From contig JAQOTA010000053.1 in the NCBI GenBank assembly GCA_029532415.1, forward strand, positions 3,596,001 through 3,660,000: a stretch of 64,000 nt of DNA, read 5' to 3'. A program made the translations under genes and the position numbers. Below, in pieces: positions 46,444 to 57,886 of this stretch; within the stretch, counting starts at the first letter, position 1, and the number at the start of each line of letters is the position of its first letter. This stretch comes from Marasmius tenuissimus. Taxonomy: Eukaryota; Basidiomycota; Agaricomycetes; Agaricales; Marasmiaceae. Under the pieces are notes generated by a model that was given only the letters and a program-made list of their open reading frames with translations, was not told the DNA's origin and searched no databases.

Positions 46444-47450
46444 ATGGACTCGACTTCAAGCGACCTTCGATCGACGCTCCCCTGCGATATATTCATGCAG
46501 ATCCTCATGAAAACTGGAGTCAGAGACCGTGACATGGTGTGGTTATGGGCCTGTCGACAAGTCTCTCGAGCATTTCAAGCAAATTTCAAGACGCCGTCGA
46601 ACGTGGTTTCATCGCCAAACATATCAAAAAAACCTATCTAAAAGTCAGAGAAGGTCGGCGATTCTTTCCAATCCCAAGGCGTCGTACCTACTCAATTCTC
46701 ACAGCATGGAATGCACCCGCATCAACATTCACTTTCTCTCACCTCGATCAGAGCGACCGTACTCGGGCAATTTGCTGTGAAAAAGGATGTTCCAACGAAT
46801 GCAAACCACGCCTGATCAAGCATCTGCGAGGTTTCAACAACTGGGAATCCTTGAGCCGTCGCAAGGCTGTTCTCGTTCAATTCGAAGGTACTCCAATGAC
46901 TCGCCGATTCCTGGTCTCGAATGTAAACCTGACGAACTGGAGATACATGTGGACTGGATAGGAATGTACTCGGAGTGGTTCAAGGAGGAGAGGGAACACA
47001 ACAGGCGCCTCGAACATAGCGTGCGTTCATGCCCACATGGGGTCTGGGTTTGCTGCTGATTGGAGATCTACCAGATCGACACGGGCGAGGTCAAAGAAAA
47101 ACTCCTCGATATACGACGGAGAGTCGACGAAGGCGAGCTGCTGATGAGACATTCGTTCGAAATGGTTTTCAATCTATTCACCGATGCATACGACGAGAAA
47201 TGGCTAGAGATCCGCACAGGCGCATTGCTCGATGTACCCCGACAACTTGGACCTTGACAAGCTGACGAGACTAGACAAAGTGATCTACAAAGACATTAAG
47301 CAGTCGCGAGATTCCCTCGGTTTCATGGATCCAGACAGCGATGAGGAAAAGGAGCAGAATGAAGAAGAGGGATCTGAGAAGAATGTGGACGATAGCGATA
47401 CTGGAAGTACGGCGACGAGGAGGCTGATGAAGAACCATGAAATCCGCCAT
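46444..47450 (+). pseudogene. F-box-like paralog, broken
   Basis: Same order of blocks as the gene upstream (MDSTS start, DRDMVWLWA, TFTFSHLDQSDRTRAI, PIPGLECKPDELEIHVDW, GMYSEWFKEEREH, acidic end), but the blocks fall in three reading frames. The first switch is at about 46,565-46,600, where extra bases sit after the QVSRAF stretch, and the second at about 46,835-46,850. An in-frame TGA also follows the DUF-like part at 47,257. The intron after the EWFKEE block is still recognisable. Confidence 0.7.
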
Positions 47451-47570
47451 CTTAGGCCTCCATTCCACATTTGCAGCTTTCCTTCCTATATCTCGACCGA
47501 TGCCATCGCGTCGCCCATCAGTATCGACTTGCGGGTTGAACACTGGAATTTGGCAGTCTGAGGTCTCGAA

Positions 47571-48594
47571 TACACCTGGCCAAGATAATATCAGACTGTG
47601 CCCAACATAAACCCCGAGTGGCTTTGGAAGCCGATGGCAATGTGCTAGCAGGATTGCGCGACGATCAAGCCGAGTTACCAAGACGGAAGGCGCTCTAGGG
47701 CGCTCTGAACGATGGAGGCAGGGACGACGAGATGGACGAGGGAGGCCAACAGGAATCGACGCATCATCGGAACGGCCATTTGGAGGCCTATTCCGGTTCT
47801 CCATACGAAAAGAGCTCTGCCAAGCCTCGTGATGTTGCCCATTTCCTGGATCTTCTCTCTCGGTTCGCGAACCTTCTAATGTTGATGCTGGAGGATGTCG
47901 TCCAGTGTCGTCTCGCAAGTCTCGGTGTTTTCGGGAAGCCTTTCGGCCTGATTGAGTAGCCTTCACCTCAATAAACTCTCTGATTCTTCTGACAGCCTCT
48001 ACAAGTTCCTGCATTTCGAGTGCGTTCGTTCTTGTGGTTCATCAGAACATCACATCAACGAAGGTGAAATGAAATGATGAATGACCAATATGGGCGGTTG
48101 TAGTGTACGCTTGGGTTCTGGAAAACTGGTTGAGGTCGCGTTTAGACGAGCCCTTCTTTCGGCTTGAGATAGTTCGCCCGTTCTTCTACCTCTATTTCAT
48201 TCCTGTGGAATAGACAAGGGCTAGATGATGGCTGAAAGACAATTTGGTTCATAGGCGCGCAAGATGAATTACGGTTGCCGAGTACATTTGTGTGGCAATG
48301 GCACTGCTCCACCGTGATGGCACCCCTAGATTCGAAACAATGGACGCCGGTTTACCGATCTCCTTGTGTCCAACAAAAGATTGATAAAAGGGCCATCTCG
48401 GTGTCCTTTGCATTCAGCCCCTTCCTTTCCCTTTTTACTTCACGATCACATAGCCGAGCAGAGCTCGTGCAATCTATTCGGGCCCAGTACTTATACCAGT
48501 GCTCAGGATCGACGACTCATTCAACTCTCTCTTCTCAACCCTTCCCGTCCTTCAGGTTTCCTTCATTTTCACGAGTTTCTAATATCCTTCAATC
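47571..48594. other. Intergenic with a long antisense open frame
   Basis: A 247-codon open frame runs on the minus strand from 48014 to 47271, overlapping the end of the F-box pseudogene. Its first 25 residues look helical, the rest is Arg/Pro-rich with no family motif. I do not call it a gene. The right end holds the promoter of the lactonase-like gene. Confidence 0.35.
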
Positions 48595-50053
48595 ATGGTC
48601 AACTTCACAATCCTTGCTGGCGGTTTCGCAGGCTTTGTCGCCACCTACAACTTCGACTCTGAAGCTGGATCCCTCTCGTTGTTGGGACAGAGTACCACTG
48701 GAGAAAACCCGTCGTGGATAGCTTTGCATCCTCAGAACCGCAGCATCCTCTAGTGCGTTAATACCTCCATCATGATCTTCTCAGGATAACTGATCATGAT
48801 GTCCTGATCTCCCCCAAACAGTGCTGTGAACGAACTTGTTCCCGATGGTCAGCTCCAGTCATTCACCGTCGAATCCAACGGCTCGCTTTCCCTAGTGGAT
48901 ACAGTGGCCACCGGTGGAGTTGGACCGACGTTCACCGATGTGCTGTCGACTGGAGAGGTCTCCGCTATGAACGTGAGCGATCGTCGGTAGCACATCTCGG
49001 GGATCCCGCTGATGGATATTCATCACTGTTTCAGTTCGGATCGCCCAACTCTAGCTTTGTAGCCACCGACCCCAATGATCCCTCCCGCTTCCTGAAAGAT
49101 TCTCCCGTCTTGTCGTTCCCAGCTGAAGTGGGCAAATCGAACCCGCACATGTCCCTCGAGCACAACGGTGAAATCTTCGTCCCGGACTTGGTACGTTCCC
49201 GATTTGCATCTCACGCTCTATTTGTCTAATGCTGTACTCTACAGGGTGCTGACAAGATTTGGCGCGTTGTGAACGACGGTGCACCCGGAAAGTTCAAAGT
49301 GCAGGGTCAAATTGACATCGACGCAGGCGCTGGGCCACGCCACATTGCCATTCAAGGTGCGTCTCATTTAACCTCCTTTCCTTCAATCGCAAAACCTAAT
49401 GAATTGGCTTCTCTAGACGACATCCTCTTCACCGTTCACGAAAAAACCTCCACTCTCACCGCTCAACGCATCCCCACCGCTCCCAATGGCACCACCTTCC
49501 CCCTCATTGCCAACGTCTCGGTCGTCCCATCCAACCCTCTCAACGGTACCAAGTTCGCAGCTGCTGAGATTCTGATCTCCAAGCCCACGGAGAAGTTCCC
49601 CAACCCGCTTATCTACGTCAGCAACCGTAACATTGGCGAGACTATCGACCCCGAAGGTGATACCATCGCTATCTTCGAGTTCACCAACGGTACCTCCGCC
49701 GACACCAACTCGACTGCTGCTACCGCCAACACTGTGGCAAAGACCATCTTCGGAACGCCCGCTAAGCGTATGATCAGAGGAGCAAGTGGGCACGCCAGGC
49801 TGAGGAGGAGGCTGAGGCCGAGGGTGCCGGAGAGGGTGCATTGACTTTGCTCGCTCAGGTTCCTACTGGTTTGCAGCAGATTCGTTCGATGGCTCTGGGA
49901 AGAGTTGAAGACGGTGGAGACGAGTTCATCATTGCTGGTGCCAACACTCAGGGTGGTGTTGCCGTCTTCCAACGAGTGGACGGCGGCAAGAATCTCACGC
50001 TCGTCGTGAGAAACGAGGAGATCGCGAACAGGACGAGCTTCGTGTTCCTCTAA
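48595..50053 (+). CDS. Lactonase-fold (7-bladed propeller) protein
   Basis: Exons start 48595-48752, 48822-48972 and 49035-49190; at least six exons, about 380 residues. Family features of PF10282 lactonases (6-phosphogluconolactonase / carboxymuconate cyclase fold): LAGGFAGFVATYNFD start, ENPSWIALHPQNRSILYAVNE, SNPHMSLEHNGEIFVPDLGADKIW, GPRHIAIQ, LIYVSNRN, LQQIRSMALG and DGGKNLTLVVRNEE at the end. The part near 49,745-49,800 needs care: the frame changes between GTPAK and WARQAEEEAEA. A 44-nt GT-AG intron (GTGGCA to ATCAG) would restore it; otherwise one base is missing. The Ala/Glu-rich insert is unusual. Probably acts on a sugar or aromatic lactone; the substrate is unknown. Confidence 0.75.
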
Positions 50054-50268
50054 AGCAGGAGACCTTTTTCTTTGGCTATTTGACTGATGGATATTGACGT
50101 ACTTACTCATGACTGACCGACTGAAGGATCGTATTTATCGTTCTCTATGGGCTTGGAACCATAGCTAACTTATTTTTGCTGGAGCATAGTTCATTCCTTT
50201 GTACATCTTAATAGGCTCAAAAACAAATACATCAAAAAACACACATAACCCTCCTATTGCGAAGCATT

Positions 50269-51724
50269 TCAGTCCAGCCAGATAGCATGACTCCCTCCTT
50301 GCATCCTTTCCTCTCCTTTGGGCACATCGGAGGGCGTAGGCCAACCAGCCACCTCTTTCAAACCGCCGGTACCCCACCCATCCCATTCCAATACCCGCAC
50401 ACCACCTCCACCTTCTTGTGACGCAGCAAACTCGGAGTCGTCTGTGAGAAGCATCCAAACCGCTCCATCAATTTGACCCGCATCGTTGGCGGCGGCGGTG
50501 GGCTCATTCACCAGTTCCTTCGGGTACAGATCGATTGCGTGAGCTTTGCCCCCAGATGTCGGCATCTCGTATCGTTCCGTCTCGTTGGGGGCGACAAACT
50601 TGCCTCCGTCGTCCAACTTGAAGACGCTGACCCAGCCTTTGTCGGAATCTTTAGAGCCTCGAGTGGTGGCCCAGATAGAGTGAGGTGCAGGGTTCGAAGG
50701 AGTGGACGGGGTTAAGAGAAGGGTGTCTCCCCGAAAGCGTGATTGCTCGGAGAGAAGGGTATCAGGTATGATGGGTTGCGAAGAGAGGTAGTCCAGCGAT
50801 GTGGGGGTTATTGAGTAAGAATCTAGGAAGTTTGCTATATGAGAAAAGCGTTTTAGCTTGTTAGTCTTTCTCGGTATATTGACTAGACAACTTACTATGC
50901 TCGGTAACACAGTATAATATCCTGCCATTGGGATGGATTTTGACGTGTCTGGGTCCATCATGGGCGGATGGTCCGCGGGGAGAAGGCGACGAGTATAAAT
51001 GTGTCAATAACCCTGATGACTTGTCCCACTTGTAAACCTCTATAGAATCAGTACCCAGGACTGGAATGAAAGCCAATCCCAGGGAGATGGAGAATTCAAC
51101 GCCATGAGAGCCATACCGCTGTTAGTGGTTTGTCAAACGAGCCGACCAATCAAATCAGGGTTATATACTCACCAATGCCTTGCGTGTTTTGTCTGCCTGT
51201 TCCAACTCGTCCTCGGGAACGAAGAGTACTTGTTGAAGTTTATCCCCAAATCCCCCGTTGGACGGATCGACAGCGTGGACTTCACCCGTTGGACCTCCAG
51301 CGGAATATATGTGTGTATAGGGTGGTGGGAGAATGACATACGAAGACGTAGCAGCTAAAGTGATTAGTAGCTGAAGTGAGTCCTAGCGAGGCTGTCTGCT
51401 CAACGACGCACTGATTGGTGCCGCATTGAGATTATTGACCCTCCAGTTGGTCTCGTCGTCCTCATGACGGTCTACCTGCCAGCTATACAGTGCTGGAGGT
51501 TGTGCCCAACTAGTAGCGTAAACTCTGTCCTTTCTTGCATTCGTTGCCAAGTATTGATGGGGTCCAAAAGCATCGATTGTCTGTATCAACGAAAGCGTGC
51601 GTTTGAGAGGAGAAAACGCGAGAAGGAACAAAGATAGCGAGCGAAAGGACCCAGAAATGACGTGAAGAGTTGTTGAGGAGGCTGTCGCGTTGTTGAAAGT
51701 GAGAATCGACTGGGCCGCTTCCAT
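50269..51724 (-). CDS. Carboxy-cis,cis-muconate cyclase-like lactonizing enzyme
   Basis: Exons 51724-51412, 51354-51173, 51118-50896 and 50834-50269; 427 residues. Matches the fungal muconate lactonizing family (PF10282): HVISGSFRSLSLFLLAF, L-x-LIQTIDAFGPHQYL, RVYATSWAQPPAL, YIL-type strand then IYSAGGPTGEVH, RYGSHGVEFS, GPRHVKIHPNGRILYCVTEH, PHSIWATTRGS, and GGSHAIWLD at the very end. In the fungal beta-ketoadipate route this class cyclises (carboxy-)muconate to the muconolactone. It is divergent from a ring-cleaving dioxygenase at 225 bp, strongly suggesting that the two act in sequence. The lactonase-fold gene ends 216 bp from its stop. Confidence 0.87.
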
Positions 51725-51949
51725 CGTACTCGTACAGGAATCGAAGCTAGAGCTCGGGCGGGGCCCGGCTATCCGTTCACTTATAGGAAAAATAAGCGAG
51801 CCCCTAACCCGAGTGAAAGGTTTGAGGGATCACCCGGATCTCAACCAATTGCCGAGGAGGGAATTACAGGGAATTACGGATTGAAGGTGCTCCGCTCTTA
51901 TTTAAGGCCAATCTGCCCCTTCAACTTTCCCCACAATACAACTGCCACC
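51725..51949. promoter_or_regulatory. Shared divergent promoter of cyclase and dioxygenase
   Basis: 225 bp separates two divergent start codons. On the plus strand the start codon lies in CCACCATGG, a strong initiation context. A GGGGCCC-type GC-rich site near 51,760 and a TTATTTAAGG box at about 51,896 (roughly 50 bp upstream of the dioxygenase start) are visible. Co-regulation is inferred from the layout. Confidence 0.5.
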
Positions 51950-53335
51950 ATGGTGTGCAGGCGTTCACTTCTCTACGCCCTTGCTGCTACCTCCGTCGCT
52001 CTAGCACACAAAGAACCGAAGACCGACAAGGAAATCGAAGTCCAAAGGGCATTGCAGGCAGCCGCATACCATGTACGCGTGTTTCTTTGTCGTTTACTGG
52101 ATCCCCACTCAGACATATCTTCAGTGCGCACCAGCAGTGGCCGAGTTCACTGCTGCCCGTCAACGATCATGGGCTCAGAAGGTTCTCTCGGGTGCTAGTA
52201 CACAACTACCGGGTTACGATGATCTCTTCGCCGACCAAAACACTCAACAACGAATCGCCGACAAGGAGCATGATAAGACGTTCCTCGAATGCTCACCCGT
52301 AGAAGATACGAAGATAGAGAACAATACTTGTGTTCTCAGTGCGTGTGTAAAGTTTTCGTCGTATACGTCCCGTTGACCCGAACTTTCGACAGCACCTGTT
52401 GTGACCGAGGGACCATATTACCATACGGCCGGACACCTCCTCCGCCGCAACATCGCAGAGTACCAGTTCGGTCTGCTCACAGTGCGTTTCCTCTGAGGCA
52501 TACCCCTTAACCCCTACTTATCCGCTTCACCAGTTATTGGATATCGGAGTCATCGATATCGAAACATGCAAACCTCTACCCAATGTCCTCGTGGACATAT
52601 GGCATGCTAATGCCACTGGCCACTATGCTGGCCACCCCGAACCCAGGCCTGAACTCAGGGATGAAAAGCCTCAAGTTGGTGGGAAGCGAAGTGGCCTGCT
52701 ATCAGCATTCCCGAGAACGAAGCATGAAGAAACTTGGCTTCGTGGAGCGTGGCCCACCGATAGGAACGGTGTTGCCCAGTTTACTAGTGCGTTAACTGTA
52801 GCGATGTGCCGAACATATTTCTGACCCCCTCTTCTGTGAACAGCTATCTTCCCTGGATATTACACCGGTCGTGCGACCCACGTTCACACCAAGGTCTTCA
52901 CTTCGTGGACACCCCTACCCAATGGCACTTTCGAAGCTGGTAACCTCGCTCACGTTGGTCAGTTCTTCTTTGAAGACGAGTTGAACCTCCAGGTGGACAA
53001 GGTTCGTAAACCCTCCCGAACGTTACCCTGCACAATACCCTGACTACTTTTCGTCCTCGTACAGATGCACCCCTATACAACCAACCCTATTCGCGATACA
53101 AACGGCCGTACGCGAAACTGGCGTGATTCACTGAACATCTTCGAGGACTCGCACGGTCCTGAAGGTAAATATAACCCTGTCTTCAATACGCATCTCCTTG
53201 GCGGGATCCTCAATCAAGGTGTTGTCTCGTACATCACGATGGTAAGTTTATTTGGCTTCTGAGTTTCTCGATGACTGACGTCCTCTTCAGGGCATCAACG
53301 CCAGCGCCTCTTACGACAACTGGTGGAAGGGCTAA
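51950..53335 (+). CDS. Secreted intradiol ring-cleavage dioxygenase
   Basis: Seven exons: 51950-52072, 52125-52338, 52393-52481, 52534-52786, 52844-53001, 53065-53241 and 53291-53335; 352 residues. The signal peptide (about 1-21, LLYALAATSVALAHKE) and the dioxygenase core (PF00775) are clear: TEGPYY (first Fe ligand Tyr region), LLDIGVIDIETCKPLPNVLVDIWHANATG, FPGYYTGRATHVHTKV (ligand Tyr and two His), then QFFFEDELN and ASYDNWWKG at the end. It belongs to the extracellular fungal group that opens catechols and hydroxylated aromatics to cis,cis-muconates using Fe(III). In a wood- or litter-associated fungus such enzymes handle lignin-derived phenols. Divergent with the cyclase. Confidence 0.93.
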
Positions 53336-54499
53336 TTGTGGAGGTAGAATTCTTCGCAGTGATGTTAATGACGCGTATGACATGTACCTCTGTAAGGAAT
53401 AGGACCTTTTTCTAAATCTCCGGGTTTGGACCTGCATCGCGTTTAACTGAGCAATCCAGTGGTCCCCTCCGACTCGGACGCTGATGATGTCGATGAGGTA
53501 TTGTGGGGAGGTGGGCCCGGGATGGCGCGATTCGCCCGTGGCCGACGCTCGCGCACATGAGTCTTGGGCCTCGGTTGTTGTTCGAACTTTGCTCAGCACC
53601 GGATGATGGACGGAGCTTCAAAAGCGCATCACAGATTCAGCGGCACAGATACCTCCGTATACCCGACAGCCTTGGCAGAATGGGTAGGCCACAACTTTTC
53701 GAGTCTCGACATGTCGCGTTTTGACCTACCCTCAACCAGCTCACGTGTGATCAGATTTGATGTAGACGCAAACCTCCAACGCAGCACGTTTCTTCCTTAT
53801 TCTCCCTTGCCTTATTCGACAGGATCTCCGTTCTTGGTAGTCTGGTTACTGCTATTTCTGGTTTCCAATATTCTGACGCCGAGTCTTAGCTCTCTGGGTC
53901 GTCTCTGTGCTCGTCGACATATACACCGGACTCAGTATTTGACTGCAAAGAATAGCAACTTCACGTCTGAAAGGTGACAAGTCAACGTCTCAACGCTCAG
54001 CTTGCCGGACTTGTGGGTTTTGTCAATGCCAATCATCTCTGGCAGACTGCTTCGCCAGTTCGGGGTTCGGGGTCAAAGGATGCTCAAACAGGCCCTCTTC
54101 GTATATGAGGACAGGAACGGATACCAATGCTACTTGTTGGTATACCACGAATCAGGAGGAATTGATGAAACAATTCTTCGTGATGAATCTTTGGACGACC
54201 AGGCGCGACTCCGGTATCTCGCAGTCATAACTGGCACAAATCGTCGCGTTCACTACACCTCATTCAACCCATGGTAGCGACGGATTCAGGCTTCACCAGT
54301 CGCTTTCGTTTTACATCTCGTTTCACTTCACGTCACTCCTCACTATATTAACTGCATATCGGAGCACAGACAACGGAATCTGGCACTTGCGATGCATCTG
54401 AAGGCCTTTTGTATTGTCGTCTCCTCCCGACAGTCCGCTGTAGGAAGACCTACAATCGGTGCCATTCTTGGCCATTACGTGCGGTCCTGTGCAAAGTCA
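53336..54499. other. Gene-free interval
   Basis: Holds open frames at 53,564-53,977 (137 codons, with one hydrophobic stretch) and 54,002-54,277 (91 codons), neither with a family signature, Kozak context or intron evidence. I do not call them. The right edge carries the 3' flank of the inverted long-family copy E. Confidence 0.4.
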
Positions 54500-55688
54500 T
54501 TACTTATCGCCGGGAATCACTGGGCTCGTCACTATTCTTTCGATCATCAACGCGGACACCAATATCTGTTCAAGTATCTGATGGCCTTGATGAGTGACAT
54601 CAAGGATAGCAGATCCCTTTCGCCCGTGACGCTCAGCTCCGTGCGGGGGTTTGAATTTCGCACACAGTATGCGTTGGTCAGCGAACACAAAATAGCACTG
54701 ACCAGTCTACCTGATCAGATTCATGAGAAATCAATGTGTAATGAACTCACACTGTTGGTGCGTTCCGTTGTCTCAGTGTCGTTCGAGTACTCCCAGGCAA
54801 GTTTCTGCATAAATGTATAGTGAACCTCTGTGTCACCGATAGATTGACTGCTTACCCTTCCTGTGAATTTCCAGTTTCCAAGTCCCTGACAACGAATCAA
54901 TACCGGGGAAGGCGAACTAGATTCTACATGCTCACAAGAGGGCATCTTGTCGCAAGGCAATCGACGGATGTTGGGACGTTCGATAGCACTCGACTTATAC
55001 AGACAGTTCCTGGCTGCGTGCCAGCGACTGCCGTCCTGCAGCACAAAAAAAAAAAAAACAGAGCCTCAGCATTGAATCTGTTGTTGCAACGATTCCTGCT
55101 CACTGAAAGTCAGCTACAAACTCCCCCGCTTCGGAACCCCCTTCCCGAATGGCTAGGTTGCCGCCCTAGGTGAGTCCTGTTTCTGTTCATGAGAATCTGT
55201 CGACTACCTACTCGTTATGGTTGCAGAGCCATTGAAGAGACCTGGGGCTATTTAGGAGAACAGCGCTCAATGCTACAGCGGACGGAGCACATCAAGGGGA
55301 AACCACTCTCACCCACGGTTATATGGTAAAGCGGCCCGAGGCTTGCTAATGATGCTGGCGGTGAGAGTACCATTGCGCTCGATGACACCTGTGAGAAGGT
55401 GTACATGATACTGTCGTTGGGCATTCCAGGTAGGTGCTCGGGTTCGGGCAGGGGTTCGGGTTCAGCCCACCCGTCCCATGCCAGAACAACGTCCCCGGTC
55501 GAGCGTGTTGGAACACACTGCGAAGACTCATTGGAGAGCCTGGGTAGTAATCGTGAGACTCGAGGAGAGCTACCGTGACCGTCGATTGTTTCATAGCTGG
55601 GTGGTAAACATGGGTTATCGATGTAACTTGAGTACGCTGGTAGCTCAACTCACTCTGGAGGATGATCTTCTCCGCGATTGAAAGACAT
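54500..55688 (-). CDS. Long-family copy E, DUF6593-like, inverted, intact
   Basis: Eight exons on the minus strand, first 55688-55654, second 55596-55313, last 54697-54500; 261 residues. Same order as copies C and D: EHLPGMPNDSIMYTFSQ, APGLFNGSATIT, IREGGSEAGEFVADFQ, PGTVCIS, LGNWKFTG, LAWEYSND, LCAKFKPPHGAERHGRKG and HQGHQILEQILVSALMIERI. Compared with C, D and F it lacks about eight residues after VCI (the RGxELDLTQ part), an in-frame deletion. A run of 14 Ts precedes an acceptor (55,045-55,058). All splice sites are GT-AG. No stop or frameshift. Confidence 0.7.
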
Positions 55689-56160
55689 GAGGGTTGGAAG
55701 CGAGTCAGAACTTGGACTCTTGGAGACCTTCGATGTGAAGCCTAGTCACAGGCTCATGGATGATGGCACAGCGTCTTTTGCCGCGAGCTGTCATCGTCCT
55801 GATGACCTCCCGCTATATCATACATTGATGCTCAGCAGCTGCCAGCCTCAGCCTGTTGTGATTCCTCACGTTCATAACAGTCGGATGATCTGTAGAGCAG
55901 CCACTCAAATATCCAACGTTTGCTATAACGACTCTCTTCTAGGAGCTGCGGAAGTGTTGGCTTGACCCGACTACTTTCCAGGCCGCCGCGGTAAATGATC
56001 AAGCCTCTGAAGAGGTATCCATGATCCCGCCCCACCACGGAATATCATACGCGACAGCTCTTTGTATCCCAGTCGTGAGGTGCTAGTCTAAACTATTGTC
56101 ACAGACCGAAGGCTTTGTGTTTGACATCTGGATTTTAAGACAAGGAAAGATGTATTCCCG
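55689..56160. repeat. Spacer E-F
   Basis: Short spacer of the inverted pair. No gene supported. Confidence 0.4.
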
Positions 56161-57453
56161 TCAATAATCATCTCCCCATGACCGATGGTTCTGTGGGTGC
56201 TCCCGGGGAATCACTGGGGTCGTAACTAGCCTTTCCAGGATCAGCGCGGACACCAGTATATGTTCCAATAACTGATGGCCTTGTTGAGTGACATCGAGAA
56301 GGGCAGTTCCCTGGGGTCCGTGACGTGCATTTCTGTTCGGAGGCTTGAATTTCGCACACAGTGTGCGGTGATCTTCACTAGCCACTAAATAGCACTGAAC
56401 ATCCTACCTGGTCAGAATCATAAGGATTTCGAATTGAGTGAATCGACCAACCCTATTGATGCGCTCTGCAGTATCACCGTTCAACCCTTTTTCCCAAACG
56501 TATTCCCAATCGAGCCGCTGCCAAATGAGATATGGGGGACTGTGCGTGTCACTGATGAAATGCCTACTTACCGCTTGGGCGAATCTCCACTTTCCGAGCC
56601 CCTAAAAATAGATCAGTACCGGCAACAACATATCGAAGTTGGGGCTACTCGCAATTGGGTGTCTTGGAGCGTTGGGCTCGAGGGATGTCGGAACCGTGCC
56701 CCCCAATAACGCTCGAGCCAGGTTCATTTCTTTCCCACGGATACAGACAGTTCCCGGTTGCCAATGCTTCTGACTATTATTCTTGTTCGCGATAGTGATT
56801 GACGTCCTGAATCATGAAGAAACGATCAGAATTTATGACCTTCAGTATGTAGCTTGAAGCTCTCCTAACTGAAAGTCGGCTACGAAATCCCCAGTTTTGG
56901 AACCCCCTTCACGAATGGCTACATCGTCTCCACGAGTAAGCTTTCATGATTGTTCGATGTTGACATTCGTACGCCACCCACTCGTTATAGTCGCAGACCC
57001 ATCAAAGAGACCAGGGGCTTCCGGTGATTAGGGTGATGGTAGTCAGGAAGAAGTATGGCAAAGGTATTTGGCTTCAGCGATCTCACCGACAGTTATGTGA
57101 TAAAGCGGACCGAGGGATGCCAGCGATGCTGGTGGTGATAGTACCATTGCCTTCGACGACACCTGCGAGAAGGTGTACATGATGCTGTCACTAGGCATGC
57201 CAGGTAGATGGGTTTCAGGGAGTTGCCCGTCCCATGCTAGAACAACATCCCCCGTCGAGCGCGATGGTTCAGGTTGGCGTCGCTGCGAAGATAGGCGGGA
57301 TAGGCTAGGTAGCGTTGAGACTTGACCCAGAGAGCCACGGCGACCGTCAATTGTCTCGTAGCTAGGGAGCATTGAACATAAATCTGCACGTAACTCGAGT
57401 TCGCTGATAATTCAAACTCACTCTGGAGGATCTTCTCTAGGCTCGGAAGACAT
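56161..57453 (-). CDS. Long-family copy F, DUF6593-like, inverted, with GC-AG intron
   Basis: Eight exons: 57453-57422, 57361-57087, 57017-56982, 56918-56870, 56806-56653, 56601-56572, 56517-56452 and 56403-56161; 294 residues. Same domain order, ending LVTTPVIPREHPQNHRSW. The fifth intron must start with GC (ATT then GCGAGT, at 56652): all phases then agree, and in copy B the aligned donor is GTGAGT. It is closest to copy B in the N-terminal half (YETIDG, SKTGDFVADFQ). No lesion is seen. The GC donor agrees with the known minor GC-AG class, so the gene is probably functional. Confidence 0.7.
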
Positions 57454-57886
57454 GAGGGTTGGAGAAATGTTGGGAGGAGGGGTCGTTCAATCCCACGGCC
57501 CACAGTGTCACAGCACCTTTTCTATAAATTCTCGCCGTGCCATCGATGTGTCATAGACGCCGATCAGCGTAGCTGACAACCTTGAACAGCAACACCCGCA
57601 CTGTGCAGTGGATAGTGATAGATGCCAGGCTCCTTGCATCCGTCTCAGAGCATTGGCTCCCAGCGGCGAAGCCCGCCCCGCTGTAAGTTGGTTGACAGGT
57701 TCCATATGCACTGAGTCAGATTTAGGATTCTGGATGTGTTTCCCCACTGGGTGTCTGCTGTGTTAGTAACAGGCAAAGTACGGATGTCGTGGGATGCGGA
57801 GTAAGCGATATGAAACATGAGACGTCTCATACAGTTGTATATCCGAGAGCATCATCGAGGACATTACGATATCAAACTTCGCCTTC
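57454..57886. other. Divergent interval before the transcription factor
   Basis: Shared 5' region of the minus-strand copy F and the plus-strand regulator. No additional gene supported. Confidence 0.4.

Noticed and set aside
47271..48014. 247-codon minus-strand open frame
   Set aside because: No family motif, half of it lies opposite an F-box paralog, and composition is Arg/Pro-rich as in chance frames; kept only as a note.
53564..53977. 137-codon open frame with a hydrophobic stretch
   Set aside because: No start context, no homologous features, in a gene-free interval next to repeats.
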